Positions 38,620 through 50,786 of a DNA stretch of 64,000 bases are shown here, in pieces. This DNA is from Rachicladosporium sp. CCFEE 5018. Lineage: Eukaryota; Ascomycota; Dothideomycetes; Cladosporiales; Cladosporiaceae. The notes beneath the pieces are model-generated. The model was given only the letters and a program-made list of their open reading frames with translations, was not told where the DNA came from and did not search any database. Position 1 is the first letter of the stretch, and each line of letters begins with the position of its first letter. The position numbers and the translations under genes are program-made. The stretch covers positions 1,606,791 to 1,670,790 of the forward strand of contig KZ111140.1 of the NCBI GenBank assembly GCA_002077045.2, written 5' to 3'.

Positions 38620-39585
38620 TCACAGCTTCGCACCCGAGCTCTGTCTCGTCACAGTGCACTGGATCAAGCCATTCGGATCGCTTTGCGGCGCATACACCTC
38701 CGCGTCCTTGCCAGTGTTCTTCAGACCCTTGTGCCAGCTCAAGTCTGCGGATGTTGTTAGCAAATAAACCATGGTTCGAGATCTTGATGGTATCGGCTCA
38801 CCAATCTCGAAATAATGCTTATTCGGCAGACTGTACTCCACGCTCTCCACCCTCGGCACCTTCTCTAAGATCTGATCGCTCATCAAATACATCGTGTTCT
38901 GCACACTCGGGCTATTCTCCTTCGCAAATGTCTCCATCGTAATCGTCCTTGCATCTTTCCAAGCTTGATCAAATCCGGCGACCTCCTTCTGCACCTCCTC
39001 AAGCCCAGTGAACGTCTTCCAATTCCACGCTGCCTCGACCTCAGTGCTGAGGATCCGGTCCCAAGTCTCTGGTAACTGTGTGTACTCGTCCCGATGGAAG
39101 CCCCAGAACTGCGAGCCAGTCGATTTGAGAACCAGTAGACCCTTGATCCCCGACTTGACGTCAATGCCCTTGTCTCGTCGTGCAACAGCCTCCACAACCC
39201 TCGTCTCCGCCCCATCCCTAAAGAAAGAATGCGGATGCGGCTTCCCCTCAACCTCCATCCTCGTCCACCGATGCACAATAACATCCACATGCGCCGCCGT
39301 GATATGCGGGTACGTATCAATGTAATGCTGGCTCAAAACACTCGCAAACAGCTCTGGAGGATTGACCGGGTGCTGCTTGGCGGTTATGTAGACTGTTTGC
39401 TTCTGTGTGTCTGTGGCTACGATGTTGGCGTTATCGGAGTGCGTCCAGGAGGCGGCAATGTCGCCTTCTAGCAGGGTACAGACGGTCATCTCGGTGACGT
39501 CTTGGGTGCCATCGTCGTTGCGCTGGACTTTGTAGACGCGGACGTTGTCTTTGCCGTAGCGGGCGTAGGAGAGGGTGGAGGACAT
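38620..39585 (-). CDS. Peroxisomal urate oxidase (uricase)
   Basis: Two exons, 39585-38802 and 38744-38620, with intron 38801-38745 (57 bp, GTGAGC to CCGCAG), phase 1; 302 residues, the usual size. Conserved segments: LSYARYGKDNVRVYKV, TQKQTVYITAKQH (substrate threonine region), LVLKSTGSQFWGFHRDEYT, NTMYLMSDQI and LSWHKGLKNTGKDAEVY. The C-terminus is AKL, a type 1 peroxisomal targeting signal. The enzyme oxidises urate to 5-hydroxyisourate in purine breakdown. The intron length is a multiple of three and has no stop, so an unspliced message would still give a full protein with 19 extra residues. Confidence 0.96.
   Translation of the reverse strand: MSSTLSYARYGKDNVRVYKVQRNDDGTQDVTEMTVCTLLEGDIAASWTHSDNANIVATDTQKQTVYITAKQHPVNPPELFASVLSQHYIDTYPHITAAHVDVIVHRWTRMEVEGKPHPHSFFRDGAETRVVEAVARRDKGIDVKSGIKGLLVLKSTGSQFWGFHRDEYTQLPETWDRILSTEVEAAWNWKTFTGLEEVQKEVAGFDQAWKDARTITMETFAKENSPSVQNTMYLMSDQILEKVPRVESVEYSLPNKHYFEIGEPIPSRSRTMVYLLTTSADLSWHKGLKNTGKDAEVYAPQSDPNGLIQCTVTRQSSGAKL
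38745..38801 (-). other. In-frame intron of the uricase gene
   Basis: 57 bp, open in frame, GT-AG. Removal restores the conserved KHYFEID-LSWH junction of uricases, which shows it is an intron rather than coding sequence. Confidence 0.9.
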
Positions 39586-40510
39586 GCTTGTGGTTGGTAG
39601 GGTGGTGCTAGCTTGGGTTAGGAGGTAGTTGTGTGCTCTGAACGACAGATCGACGAGGAGGCAATGGGAAGATCAAGGTCAAAGCTGTAGTTAATGTGTG
39701 CAAGCTACAGCTAGAGATCAAGCAAATTGATCTTGATAAGAAGAGATAGGGCACGAGTACCTACATGTGCGATCATTGATTGATATACAAAAGCAAGAAG
39801 CCACTGGTCAAGCTCTTATCGGCGCGTGTGCATGGTGGGTTTGTCAAGTTTGGGACTGAGGTTGAGTGAGCTTTGGGAAGCTTTCTCGGCGAGCTCCGCA
39901 CAGTGGCATTCGGCGACAAGAGGCGAATAATGATACATGTACTCGACGGCGACGAACGACACGACGTCTGTGTGAGAGATAGGCACAATTACATTGGCAG
40001 ACGGCAATGTGCTGCGAGGCATATCGCCGAGCTCAAGCTTGATGCGTTACGATGTACACCATCAAAGCTATGGGAATTCAACCGCAGCGTTGCTATATGT
40101 CGACTGCCTTAAATAACTTGACCCTCTGATCTTGCATACACCTCCGCCCGCAGCCACAGCATCTCTCGGCGCTTGAGCTGCATTGCCGTCTCGGTCGACG
40201 TCTGCTAAGGTACGAAAGGCTACCCTGTCTGCCACGTGCAATTCTGCACCACTTTGAGATTTAGGAGTCCATTCACTGCGTCGTAGCTCTTGGACGGTAG
40301 TCCCCAGTTTGCTCCGGGCGACGCCGTCTCTCGATCCGTCGGCGTCGAAGCGTGGCAGCTGGTGGTATAATGATACTAGACCGACACGTCGGCTGAAGTG
40401 GGTTCGGGTTGTCGTCTGCACAGCGAACGCAGCTCAAAGGTTGCCTGGCGTAGCGAGAGACTTTCATGTCGCGCTCTGATCCATTCTGCGCCTCTTCAAA
40501 TTCATGTTCC
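39586..40510. other. Intergenic, 925 bp
   Basis: 5' flank of uricase and 3' flank of the EMC10-like gene. No frame with a domain. The uricase promoter should lie in the first few hundred bases. Confidence 0.6.
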
Positions 40511-41089
40511 TCACTCCTTACTGCCCGCCATGACCAACTGCAAAACCAAGAAAATGCCGATAGCCCACCAGTACTTCTGCAGGAACGTCTTTTCAGGCTC
40601 CTTGTCCGCCAGCTTGCCCTCTGCATCTAACACAACGGGCTTGTTCATGTGCACTGCAGGTCCAGCTCGCATAGGCACGACCTCCACGCTCAGCCCATCC
40701 TTCCTCGCACCGCTCCTACCCACGACTGCTGGATCGTATGCCGCGAAGCCAACATGATAGATCAAGCCTTCAGTGTTGAGCAGTATCTGTAGCTTCTTGT
40801 CCTTTCCCTCAGCGAGATTTGAAGCAGACGTAGCAATACCGTTCCAGGTCGTGGACGAGTCGGAATGGAAGAAGCCTATGCGGACAATTTGCTCATCTGC
40901 AGGAATCAAGGGCGTCTTGTACGTCTTGACGGTCGCGGTGGTGGAGTTGTAGCCGATCTTCGAGAGAGCTTGGGGTTTGGCGGCTGAGAGGGGCCAGGCG
41001 AAGATGTCTACCGTGCGTTCGGGCTGAAGTGCCGTGGCAAGGGCGGAGACGAAAGCCAGCACGACGCTACAGGCAGTGGAGATGTGCAT
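40511..41089 (-). CDS. ER membrane complex subunit 10-like protein
   Basis: Intronless, 192 residues. A clear signal peptide (MHISTACSVVLAFVSALATA) is followed by a luminal beta-rich domain (VRIGFFHSDSSTTWNGIATS, LQILLNTEGLIYHVGFAAYD, GLSVEVVPMRAGPAVHMNKP) and one C-terminal membrane span (KYWWAIGIFLVLQLVMAG). The PEKTFLQKYWW block before the span is typical of fungal EMC10-like proteins. EMC inserts and folds multi-pass proteins in the ER. The assignment rests on this pattern; other luminal beta-sandwich proteins are less likely. Confidence 0.82.
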   Translation of the reverse strand: MHISTACSVVLAFVSALATALQPERTVDIFAWPLSAAKPQALSKIGYNSTTATVKTYKTPLIPADEQIVRIGFFHSDSSTTWNGIATSASNLAEGKDKKLQILLNTEGLIYHVGFAAYDPAVVGRSGARKDGLSVEVVPMRAGPAVHMNKPVVLDAEGKLADKEPEKTFLQKYWWAIGIFLVLQLVMAGSKE

Positions 41090-41647
41090 ATTTGGCGGTC
41101 GGTCTTTCTAGCGCAGGATTGGGTTGTTAGTGTGAGCGACAGTGGTGTCAAACACAAGATCTTTGAAGCTAGGAAATGCACAGTGGTCAAAGCGGGCGTT
41201 GTCAGCAAGGCATTGAAACAACGAGCCGCAATCCACGCACCTTCCTCTCCTTCTGGCTTCCACGCACCGGCCGATCACCTCAGTAGATTCAACCTGTGGC
41301 CTCGCAAGGCCTTCAATCCATGTTTCCATACTGCACTCAAGTAGCAATCACTTCACTTGTCTCATCAATCAGTCAGCAGGAGCGAGTGGAGCACCCCACC
41401 GCGTTGAGCAGCGCGGCCACGTCATATCAGGACATCCAGCCAAAGGAAAAGTGAAAGATCGTCGACGGTGAGGATTGAGCTCGATGCTATGGAGTGAAGT
41501 CCATGATTGATCTTTTGCTGTTTCCTTCTTCCACTCTCCACCTTTACTTCTCCATATACACCCCACTTCGCCCTACACCTACCTCGACTGCCACTCAGTC
41601 CCACAGTCCTATACTCCCCCAGAACACAATTATATATTACCGCAATC
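41090..41647. other. Intergenic, 558 bp
   Basis: Divergent 5' flanks of the EMC10-like and FGGY genes. A pyrimidine- and A/C-rich leader precedes 41648. No gene. Confidence 0.65.
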
Positions 41648-43560
41648 ATGGATCGCCAACACCACGGCAACATGCCATACAGGCAACCCTCGAGGCAGCA
41701 GTCACGCCAGATGTCAGTCGACCCACACAATGAGGTTCGGGTCATTCAGCAACACTACATCGGCATTGATGTCGGTACCGGAAGCGCACGGGCATGCATT
41801 ATGAACGAGAAGGGCGACATCGTTGGACTTGCTAGCGAAGCCATTGGCATGTGGCAACCAGAGACCGGGTACTACGAGCAGTCGACCACCAACATCTGGC
41901 GATGTATCTGCGACTCGATCAAGCGCGCAATGCAACAGAGCAATATCGACGCTAACAGCATCCGTGGAATCGGCTTTGACGCGACCTGCTCGCTCGCAGT
42001 GTTCCGCGAGGACACGGACGAGCCTGTTGCTGTCACAGGTCCGAAGTTCGATAATCAGGATGGCAACGATCGCAATGTCATACTCTGGCTGGATCACCGA
42101 CCAGTGGAGGAGACGAAGAAGATCAACGCCACAGATCACAACCTGCTGCGGTATGTGGGCGGTCAGATGAGCATTGAGATGGAGATACCGAAGGTACTGT
42201 GGTTGAAGAATAATATGCCGAAAGAGCTATTCGATAAGTGCAAGTTCTACAACTTGACAGACGCACTTACACATCTGGCGACTGGCAACGAGACGCGCAG
42301 CTACTGCTCGGTAGTCTGCAAGCAGGGGTTTGTACCCGTGGGCGTGGACGGCAGTGTGAAGGGTTGGCAGGGGGATTTCCTCACAGCCATCGGGCTTGAG
42401 GATCTGTGCCAGGACGACTTCAAGCGTATGGGCGGCGTCAACGGGGTGGTACTTCACCATGCGACCTCATAAGATCCCTGATCAGTTGACTGACACTCTC
42501 ACAGAATGGCCACTACTTCACCGCCGGCGAGAAGATCGGCGTCCTGTCAGACAAAGCCGCGGCAGACATGGGTCTTGTCGCAGGCATTGCAGTCGGTAGC
42601 GGCGTGATTGATGCTTATGCCGGCTGGATCGGCACTGTAGGCGCCAAGGTGAACTTGAAAGGTGATAGCATCTCCTCCGACTTCCCTAAGAACCACGTCT
42701 CGCAAGCCTTCACCCGACTAGCAGCTGTCGCCGGGACCTCGACTTGCCATCTCGCCATGAGTGAGAAGCCAGTCTTCGTCAACGGTGTCTGGGGACCGTA
42801 CAGAGATGTGTTGATCCCGGATTACTGGATGGCTGAAGGCGGGCAATCCGCAACGGGCGAGCTGTTGAAGCATGTCATCGAGACGCACCCGGCTTTCAAC
42901 GAGGCGTACTCGGTGGCGGAGAGTTTCAACGCTAATATATACGACTACCTGAACGAGCACCTTCGTGAGATGCAGGAGAAAGCCGACGCGCCTACGATCT
43001 CGTATCTAGGACGACACTTCTTCTTCTATGGCGACCTGTTCGGCAACCGGTCTCCAATCGCGGACCCGGACATGCGTGGTTCGATCATTGGGTTGTCGAG
43101 CGACAAGAGCATCGACAGCCTGGCACTCCACTACTACGCGACCATGGAGTTCATCGCCCTGCAAACCCACCAGATCGTTGAGTCCATGAATACCGCCGGC
43201 CACGTCATCTCCTCGATCTTCATGTCCGGCTCTCAATGTCAGAACGATGTGCTCATGTCGCTCATGGCCACAGCCTGCGACATGCCGGTCCTCATTCCAC
43301 GATATGTGCACGCTGCTGTGGTGCATGGAGCGGCCATGCTTGGCGCGAAAGCTGCGAGTACGGATAATGACGGGAAGTCTGAGGCGCTCTGGGATATCAT
43401 GGATAGACTGAGTAAGCCTGGTAAGGCTGTGTATCCTGGCAAGGATGAGCAGGAGAAGAAGCTGCTCAAGACCAAATACGAAGTGTTCCTTGAGCAGATT
43501 GCGCAGCAGAAGCGTATTAGGACGAACATTGATGAGGCTGTGAAGGGATGGAAGAGGTGA
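41648..43560 (+). CDS. FGGY-family carbohydrate kinase (ribulokinase-type)
   Basis: Two exons, 41648-42445 and 42505-43560, with intron 42446-42504 (59 bp, branch GACTGAC, CACAG), phase 0; 617 residues. A Gln/Arg-rich disordered N-terminus of about 36 residues precedes the ATP-binding N-domain: YIGIDVGTGSARACIM (phosphate 1), GIGFDATCSLAVF and VILWLDHRPVEE. The C-domain carries GGQSATGELLKHV, GRHFFFYGDLFGNRSPIADP and the adenosine motif MSGSQCQNDVLMSLMA. The pattern matches FGGY proteins like human FGGY and yeast YDR109C, which phosphorylate D-ribulose and related ketopentoses. Substrate is inferred from the family only. Confidence 0.93.
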
Positions 43561-44742
43561 GGGGACAATGTTACTGCATATTTTTTTCGATAGAGGGGTC
43601 TTGTTCACGACACGAGCATATGAAAAGCTTGGAGCTTCGCCGGCTAGCACATGCGACGGTGCCATTGGGAGCACGTTGATAGAACCATAGACACATAAGC
43701 TCACATGATGAGCAAGCATATAACGGGGTAGAAGCTCGACCAGCATCCAGCTTTCGTACCTATCACTACCACGTACAACCCGCGATCTGCACAATAATGT
43801 ACCTGCAACACAGCAGTACCTCTCAACCATGCCATCCGATCGTACAGCGTTTACTCTCCGATGATCACCACGATTGCCGTACCAGCATGGTGCCTCCTTG
43901 CCACGCATTCGGTCTCGTGGCTTATTCGATTCGCTCGCATAATACATCACTTTTGCAGAATTAGGACAAGCAATTCTGGCATGTCTCACTCTCGAACATC
44001 AAGCGCCCAAGATCTAGGCACAGGACCTGGAACTCTCCTGCCCTTGCCAAGTCCAACGTGGGATGATCTCTCGAACACCACGCGGTGCACGGCCGCAAAG
44101 TTCAGCCTTGCGCAGGAAGTCATTTCGGCTAACGTGACCAGGGGCACCTCTGTCCACACTTCACCTGCGCAAGCGCGCGCGAAAGCCCCGAACTTCACAT
44201 ATCGGTCTCTCTTCCGCTGCAGAACCGATACTACCTTGCTTGGGAAAGCCCTCTCCTGCGCCGGAGTGTGGGACCTTGTGATACCTGCCCAATCGCTCTC
44301 GGAGGTGTCGCGGGACCTTGTGTCGGTCTGCGACAGCGGCGCAGTGAAGATCATCTCCTCTTTCTTTGTTAACGTCAATTGAGATTGTGCGGCGTGCAAG
44401 CCACAGGGCGGGTAGGGGGAGTGTAGGTTTGTACGCCAGGCGAGATAAGTATTGAAGGCTTCTCCAACCTCGTCTTTTGGTGATTGCCTCTTTTCGCTGT
44501 AGCAGAGGAGAATCATTGTTGGTGCAAGGCTTCACTCTCGGTCGTTTCTTCCTGTATATCTTGGGCTGTCTGTGACGCCCGTCCCCTCATTCAAACAGCT
44601 GAGTCTTCACTCAATATACGATCTTTCACTCACTCACGACTACTGAACGACTAGAGCTGCGGTGCAGTAACGAGACTTCTGCCACACCAACACACGTTCT
44701 GTACACCAATACACTAGATCGCCTTATACAACAACATCGACG
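43561..44742. other. Intergenic, 1,182 bp with weak overlapping frames
   Basis: A plus frame (43981-44382, 134 residues) and a minus frame (44516-43986, 176 residues) overlap almost fully. Neither has a recognisable domain, signal peptide or convincing codon bias, so I call neither. The last 100 bp are an A/C-rich leader for the DUF1996 gene. Confidence 0.5.
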
Positions 44743-45841
44743 ATGGCTTCCTCCGTCGCTGTCCTGGTGACTAACCTGGCCGCTCTCACCACCACAGTCA
44801 CCGCTTCCAACGTGTGGACCGTCAACTGCGCTCCCTTGTCGATCCAGCGCTCCGATCCTATCTTGTCGCTCGGCACCGACTCCTCCCACGTCCACGCCGC
44901 CGTAGGCTCCACAGCCTTCTCTCGCGACATGAACGGCATCAACGGCGCTGCTGATAGTACCAGCACCACCTGCGATAAATTCACCGATCACAGCTCCTAC
45001 TGGAGCCCCGCCCTTTACCAGATCACCGACTCCGGCGCCTTTCAGTTGCTGGAGTTCACTGGTATGAATGCTTACTACCAGAACTACACCTGCTCCTACA
45101 ACGCGGACGCTCCTGGTTACTGCCAGGGTGTTCGCGATGCGCAGGCGCCTCCAGCTGGTCTTCGCATGATTGCCGGTGATTCGAAGCGTCGTTCTTACAA
45201 TGACGATGACTTGTGGCAAGTTGCGATTCTGATGGAGGCCGGCAACTCGGGTGAGGTGCACGGCATGCCTACGACTCTCGACGGTAGCAGGATCTCGGGC
45301 CACGCTCGCTTCCCTTCGTGCTGGGATGGCGTGCACCTCGACTCGGACGATCACAGATCGCATGTCTCTTATCCTGACCCTGCGCTACATGGCGATACTC
45401 AGGGTGGCATGTGCCCCTCTTCCCACCCACACGCGATGATCAACATCGGTAAGTGAAGGCTACATTTCCACTTTCGCTCGACGCATACTAATAACAACGC
45501 CAGGCGCCCAATTCGGTTTCAACCTCGCCGGCATCACCGATCCCTCCAAGCTCGTATGGTCTAACGGCGACATGTCCGGCTACGGCTTTCACGCCGACTT
45601 CTACATGGGCTGGACCGACCGCGACGCTCTCACGGCATCTTTCTCAAACTGCTTCGACAACAACAACTGCCCCTGGCGCTCCTTCGGTAGTCCCACGGGC
45701 GCCGATCCGAACCCAAAGAAGTTGATCCCGGATGCTCCTCCGCCATGGGAGAATCTGGGCGCATTCGGGCCGCTACCAGCGCTACCTGGCAACAATCCGG
45801 TGACGGACGTGCTGCGAATCAGGGGGCGTAGGGCTTTCTGA
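44743..45841 (+). CDS. Secreted DUF1996 protein
   Basis: Two exons, 44743-45448 and 45504-45841, with intron 45449-45503 (55 bp, GTAAGT, branch ACTAAT, GCCAG), phase 1; 347 residues. The hydrophobic N-terminus ends in a cleavable-looking TVTASN. DUF1996 features follow in order: IQRSDPILSLGTDSSHVHAA, then YWSPALYQ, the block RFPSCWDGVHLDSDDHRSHV and PSSHPHAMINIG, and in exon 2 GYGFHADFYMGWTD and FDNNNCPW. Many conserved His and Cys residues are present. The domain occurs in secreted fungal proteins, including wall-associated ones; its activity is not established. Glycine/proline-rich C-terminus, no anchor. Confidence 0.92.
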
Positions 45842-46144
45842 GGGAGTCGAAAGGTCGGTTATGGAGCTTTGTGGACGAGTGTCCTGACTTGGCGTTGCCA
45901 ATGAGATGGGCGTGTGAACAGTGGAGAAGGTGGAGAAGCTGCTGAGCAGTGAGGCGAGCACGGACTGAAGGCTTCTTGTAGGCTATGAGGTACATGTGTA
46001 CATGCTGTATCATCCAAGAAAGTTGAAGTCCCTCCCAGCGGGTTTCAATGTTCTATCTCAGGTTCCCAGCTCTCGCGCACGTCAGCCTCTTCCAAATGGC
46101 TTATCGCGTACTTGGTCGCCACTGCATCGCAGCATCTAGAACGC
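45842..46144. other. Intergenic, 303 bp
   Basis: Convergent 3' flanks. No gene. Confidence 0.65.
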
Positions 46145-48658
46145 CTAGTCCCAGCCTCCAGCATCCTCGACATCCCATGCGCTCTCCCATTGCTCCTCAT
46201 CGTCATCGTCCTCGTCGCTCCAGTCGTCGGCCCCCGCGTGAGCCGCGCACTTCCCAACAGCGTCGTTAAAGAGTGCATTCCAGCCGTGGCACGGCATGAA
46301 ATAGCTGTCCTTGTCCCCTGCCTCACAGTCGGTCTCATCATAGCTCGTAAGCAGGATTGGCATTGAGTCAGAGTGGATCTCCGATGCAGAAGCCCACAGC
46401 CAACCTTCCTCATCCTCTGCATTCGTTTCGGACTCGGTAGCTCCGTCCTCGGTGGCAATGCTGTTGAAGTCATTGTCTTCGTCCTCCCAGGTATCAGACC
46501 TTGTCGTGAGGGTCTCGGTGTCCGCGTCAGATCCGAGAGGGTAGAGCATGCAGCACGCACTGTCCGTGATGCTTCCACTCAAGCTTGGGACAAATGGGAG
46601 TGGGTCGGGATCACAGTACCCGCAATTGCAGTTCTTGGCGTGACCTTGGGTGAAGAGGTCTGCAAGGACGGAGTCCACTGTTTCGGTAAGGGATGCTGCT
46701 CGAGGTTTGTCTTCGCGCACAGACACAACCTCGGTAGGTGAAATATGTTCCAGAGATTGCTTGACGTCGTCCCACCATTGACAGGTGTGAAACGACGATC
46801 TTGGTACTGGTGTCCGTAGTGGAGTTAGTGAGAAGTATATCTCGCTCCGTGTGGTCGTGGGTAGCTCGCTGGTGTCGGCCAAATACTCAGTGTCGACCAT
46901 CAGCTCATTCATGCCAGTGAGCTCGGGCGAGTAAGCTGGCGGCTCATCGTAGGCGATGGTCAAGATGGGCAGACCATTGTCGCAGTATGTTGGCATAGCA
47001 GTCATAGATGAGATACAGGGCGTCTGAGGTCGCGTGTTAGAGTAGCCAGTAAGGCTGTTGGGATGGGTGTACGGTATCTCCGAGCCCTGGAGCTCGAGAG
47101 GAGACGCGCAGAAATGATCGCGGGAGAGAAGCAAGTGGTTAAGTTCTTCGATCTGTGACGCCGTCTGAGCAGGTAGTGGGATCGTGCTGGCGAGAAATGT
47201 GTCTTCCAGGTCATTGGCAGGCCTGATGGACGGCACGCAGCTCAGGATATTCCACAGATTCGCAGCAGTGGCTTCGTCACAGAAGGAGGGTCCATAAGTA
47301 TCGTCCGTCTGCGTGCCAGTCGACGCGACCTGAGCTTGACCGGCCGGCTGCGATACAGAAGTCGAGATAAAGAGCCCCCGATGGTTGCTATCAGGTGCAT
47401 GTACCAGATTACTTTCGTCGAACAACGTCGTCGTTGCTGTGATCATATGCCAGATGAAAGCTGGATGCTCCAAGTTGCGAAGCAAGGCATCTTCTGAACC
47501 CTGTGATAGAGACTCGGCGGCTGGCGTGGTCGATTCGGAAGGACCGACTGCCACTGCAGGCTCACGTAAATGGTCCACATTTGTTGTGTGCCGTGTTGGT
47601 GCGTTGTACTGACGCTCGATAACCTCGGTGACGGCGAAAGGAGTTGGTGACCTCTTTGCGGGCTGGACGATGTCCTCGCTTCCGTTATCGGAAGCATGCA
47701 ATTGACATGCCACTCGCGGTAGCTTTATCCTGGCTCTCCTAGTTGGAGTGAGTCCCTGCTCGGTTGCAGTGAGCAGGTTTGCAGGCGGGAAGAACCTCGA
47801 ACACTTCGTAGCTAGAGATTTGGCACGCGGCGCGCAGATCTGGAGCTCTTTGCACACTGGCGATTGAGGGTGAACTCTCATAGGATCTGGCAGAGTATAC
47901 GAGGGAAATATCGTCGGCAGGCAAGCGCGCCAGGCTTCGTCCTTTGTGATGGACCACATGCGCGAGCGGCGCATGGGCGGATTCGGAGTCGCGACAATGG
48001 GCAGTTTGGTGATCGGCTCCGACAAGGATGCAAGCAGATGCGGGAAGGAGCTCAGATCGAAGGCCGAGAACTCAGGTACTGGTAGTGTTGGTAGACTGGA
48101 TGGAATTGTGATGAGCTCGGGGAGAGGCGATGGTAGTCTGATCAAGGCAGTCTCCTATGACGATTCTTCGACAACCCGTGGTGCATCTGGCTCGACTTCG
48201 ATGGGCAGTCGTTCGTCAGTTTCGTTCGCCAGTCGCGGCTCGATCGCATCGAGAATCTCATTAATCTTATGGCCAAGCTGTGCGTCCAGCTTCTGCGCGT
48301 CGAGCCTTCGCTTGCTTCTCTTGAGGTCCCGTCGCTTCCTCGCGTCCTTCGAGACGCGTGCGCGCCGTGTCGAAGAGGCATGATATTCGCGGGTCTTGGT
48401 AGTTGGCTGATCGAGGGTGGCGAGAATCGCGAAACGATTGCCTGAAAAATTGTCAGTGGATGAGCCGCAGCTCAAGTCTCTGCCCGGCATACTGGACTGC
48501 GGAGCCGGTTGGCAGATGCTCAGATCGAGCATCTGCTTCCACGATAGCGATTCTCGAACATGACTGGGACTGGAGCTGCCAAGTTCAGTCGAGTGTGCGT
48601 TGCGTCGTTGTCTTAGGGTCTGTGAGGATGGATGGTTGTCGTTCTGGTGACGGTACAT
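46145..48658 (-). pseudogene. Large orphan gene with one in-frame TAG
   Basis: From the ATG at 48658 the frame is open for 167 codons, with a basic, helical C-terminal part (RKRRDLKRSKRRLDAQKLDA). It then meets TAG at 48157-48155 and continues in the same frame for about 670 codons to 46145. Composition changes smoothly across the stop (VVEESS, then ETALIRLPSPLP), which suggests one gene with a CAG-to-TAG change. The remainder is Ser/Thr/Pro-rich with a Cys cluster (CNCGYCDPDP) and a strongly acidic C-terminus (WSDEDDDDEEQWESAWD). I recognise no family. Alternatives are two separate genes, stop-codon read-through or an assembly error. The DNA shows only the uninterrupted frame on either side. 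Confidence 0.6.
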
Positions 48659-49496
48659 TGCTGGCTCGCCTTGCTGTGGTGTGGTGAGTTTGTTGGAGGA
48701 ATGTAGGTATGCCGTAACGTGATTTGAAATATTGATAAATTTACAGGTAGCGTATTGAGTGCTTCTTAGGTTCTGATTGATAGATCCAAAGGCCGTGTGA
48801 GGACGAATAAAGATAAGAATCAACAACCCATTGTGCAGCCAAAAGGAAGGCGCGGCACTCGGGAAGGGAAGCAAGGAAAGCGTATCTACTACTGTACCTG
48901 CTGACGGTTGCTCTGGTCGTTGCTACTTGTACAATCACAACTGAGTATTGGCAAGCACTCTTCATGAAAAGTCCTTCCGTGGCAATCTCGTGGCATGCTC
49001 TGTGGCAGCGAGACGGTCTGAGACTCGATCTCGCTGACGATCTCGCTTAGAGCTGACGTCTGTGCACCCCCATGAATCATTGTAAGCGTGGCAGGCCTCT
49101 TCAAGTACCTGATGCCCAATAGGATCGCATAATGTTACAGTGACGAAGGAAGGTGAGATGGAGAAGTGAAGTCAATTGAGTAAGGTAGTGACAGGGACCG
49201 AGCTTCTAACTTCCCCACCTTCAACGATCCTGGTCGAACGACGCTGCATTGCCGAGCTCACGCATGCTGTGCTCATATGCACATATTCGCCAACATACAC
49301 TCCACCTCTTGACTTTCAGCGTAACGTCTCCCAGCATTCATTACCAATATCCTTCCTGCAGTATACCGCACAACGGTACAACAGAGTACATCGACTACCA
49401 GGACCTCGGCGGAGCTCCATTGGCTCCCCGCGAAAAAAGTTCGGCACTCATATCGCTAGCACACGACACCGGCTGCGTGGATGAAGGGGATATGAG
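48659..49496. other. Intergenic, 838 bp
   Basis: Divergent 5' flanks of the large orphan gene and the gap-truncated orphan. No supported feature. Confidence 0.6.
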
Positions 49497-50686
49497 ATGA
49501 CACCGAACAACGCGGCGAGCGCCGCACCAGATGCGACGCATGCTCGCAAGCCATCTCAGCAGGCGCCGCGTCGAGTAGCCATACCATTGCCGTTGAGTCG
49601 GCCGCGGGGACCGAAGCCAGCTCCGTCGTCTAAGCCGAGCACACCACAAGGCACTGAGGTCTCAAAGCCCGAGGCGAAAGCTGCAGAGGAGGTGAATGGG
49701 TCAGCAGGTTCCCGGGAGGATAGGAACGGCGCTACGCCAGTCGAGCCTCCGACCGCTACGAAAGCGTCCACACCACGAGCAGAAGTACACGCGACTCAGG
49801 AAAGCGCACGCAGACCACTACCTAATGGTGCGTCTACAAACGAGTCACAAGCTGAGCCTACCGTGCCTTCCTCGCCGCCACAGGTCACACCAGGAGCAGG
49901 AAATTCGAGCTCTTCGCCCTCGGCGCGCAAGCCCACAGCCATACGAACAGAGCTCCCGCCCGAGTTCGTTCCCTCCGCTGGAGCGCATACGCCACACTCT
50001 GCCACTTCATCCTCACGTCTGAATCGCAATTCACAAGTCTTCATTCCTCAATCGCATTTCACGCGGCCGAGCACGGCAAGCATTGTTTTCGGTGGTGTAG
50101 ACTCGACCACGTCGTCACCCGCCCCTTCACAATCAGCCGGATCTGAAGCCACAAACCCATCGCTTCAAGCTGACGCGCATACATCACAGCCACCAGTCTA
50201 TACTGCGCCATCACATCCTCTCGAACCCTCTGAGCTGCACAGCAGTTCATACCCAGTACACCACCAATCGCAGTCGTCTCAACATCAAGAGCAATCCGCC
50301 GTCCCTCGACATCTTCCACCGGGCTTGCATGCGTATGCTAACAACTTCCGCTACCCGCAACGCGATTTCGCTGCGTCAGGAGGCTCCAACATATCTAATG
50401 GTCACGCGTCACATTCGCAGACAGCCTCACCAACTTCCGCTACTGCTAAGGGCAGTTCTGGCGCGTACGAGCTGCGCGCAAGTACCGAAAGTAATGACAA
50501 TGGAACAACGTCAGCCAACTTTGAATCGAGCAGCCATTACGCCAGCCACGCACCGTATCCCCAACCAAACATGTACAGAGGGATGTCGGCTCAAGCCCAA
50601 CCATATCCGGACTACAGCCTCGACATCGATAACGCTCAGCAGCTACGCGATCACATCACGTCACAGTACGGCAATCCAGCCTTGTC
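49497..50686 (+). CDS. Disordered orphan protein, cut by the assembly gap
   Basis: The frame opens at ATG 49497 and runs into the N gap after about 396 codons. Nearly all of it is low complexity, rich in Ser, Pro, Ala, Gln and His (nucleoporin- or regulator-like disorder). The last visible residues (YSLDIDNAQQLRDHITSQYG) look like the entry to a folded domain, possibly BTB/POZ-like, but too little is left to decide. Anything after the gap in the same frame belongs to the opposite-strand DUF7514 copy, so a translation across the gap is meaningless. Confidence 0.6.
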
Positions 50687-50786
50687 NNNNNNNNNNNNNN
50701 NNNNNNNNNNNNNNNNNNNNNNNNNNNNNNNNNNNNNNNNNNNNNNNNNNNNNNNNNNNNNNNNNNNNNNNNNNNNNNNNNNNNNN
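50687..50786. other. Assembly gap, 100 N
   Basis: Exactly 100 unknown bases, the conventional size for a gap of unknown length. It cuts two genes: the plus-strand orphan on the left and copy B of the DUF7514 gene on the right. Confidence 0.99.

Noticed and set aside
43981..44516. Overlapping 134- and 176-residue frames
   Set aside because: They cover each other on opposite strands, lack domains and have no clear coding bias; at most one could be real and I cannot choose.
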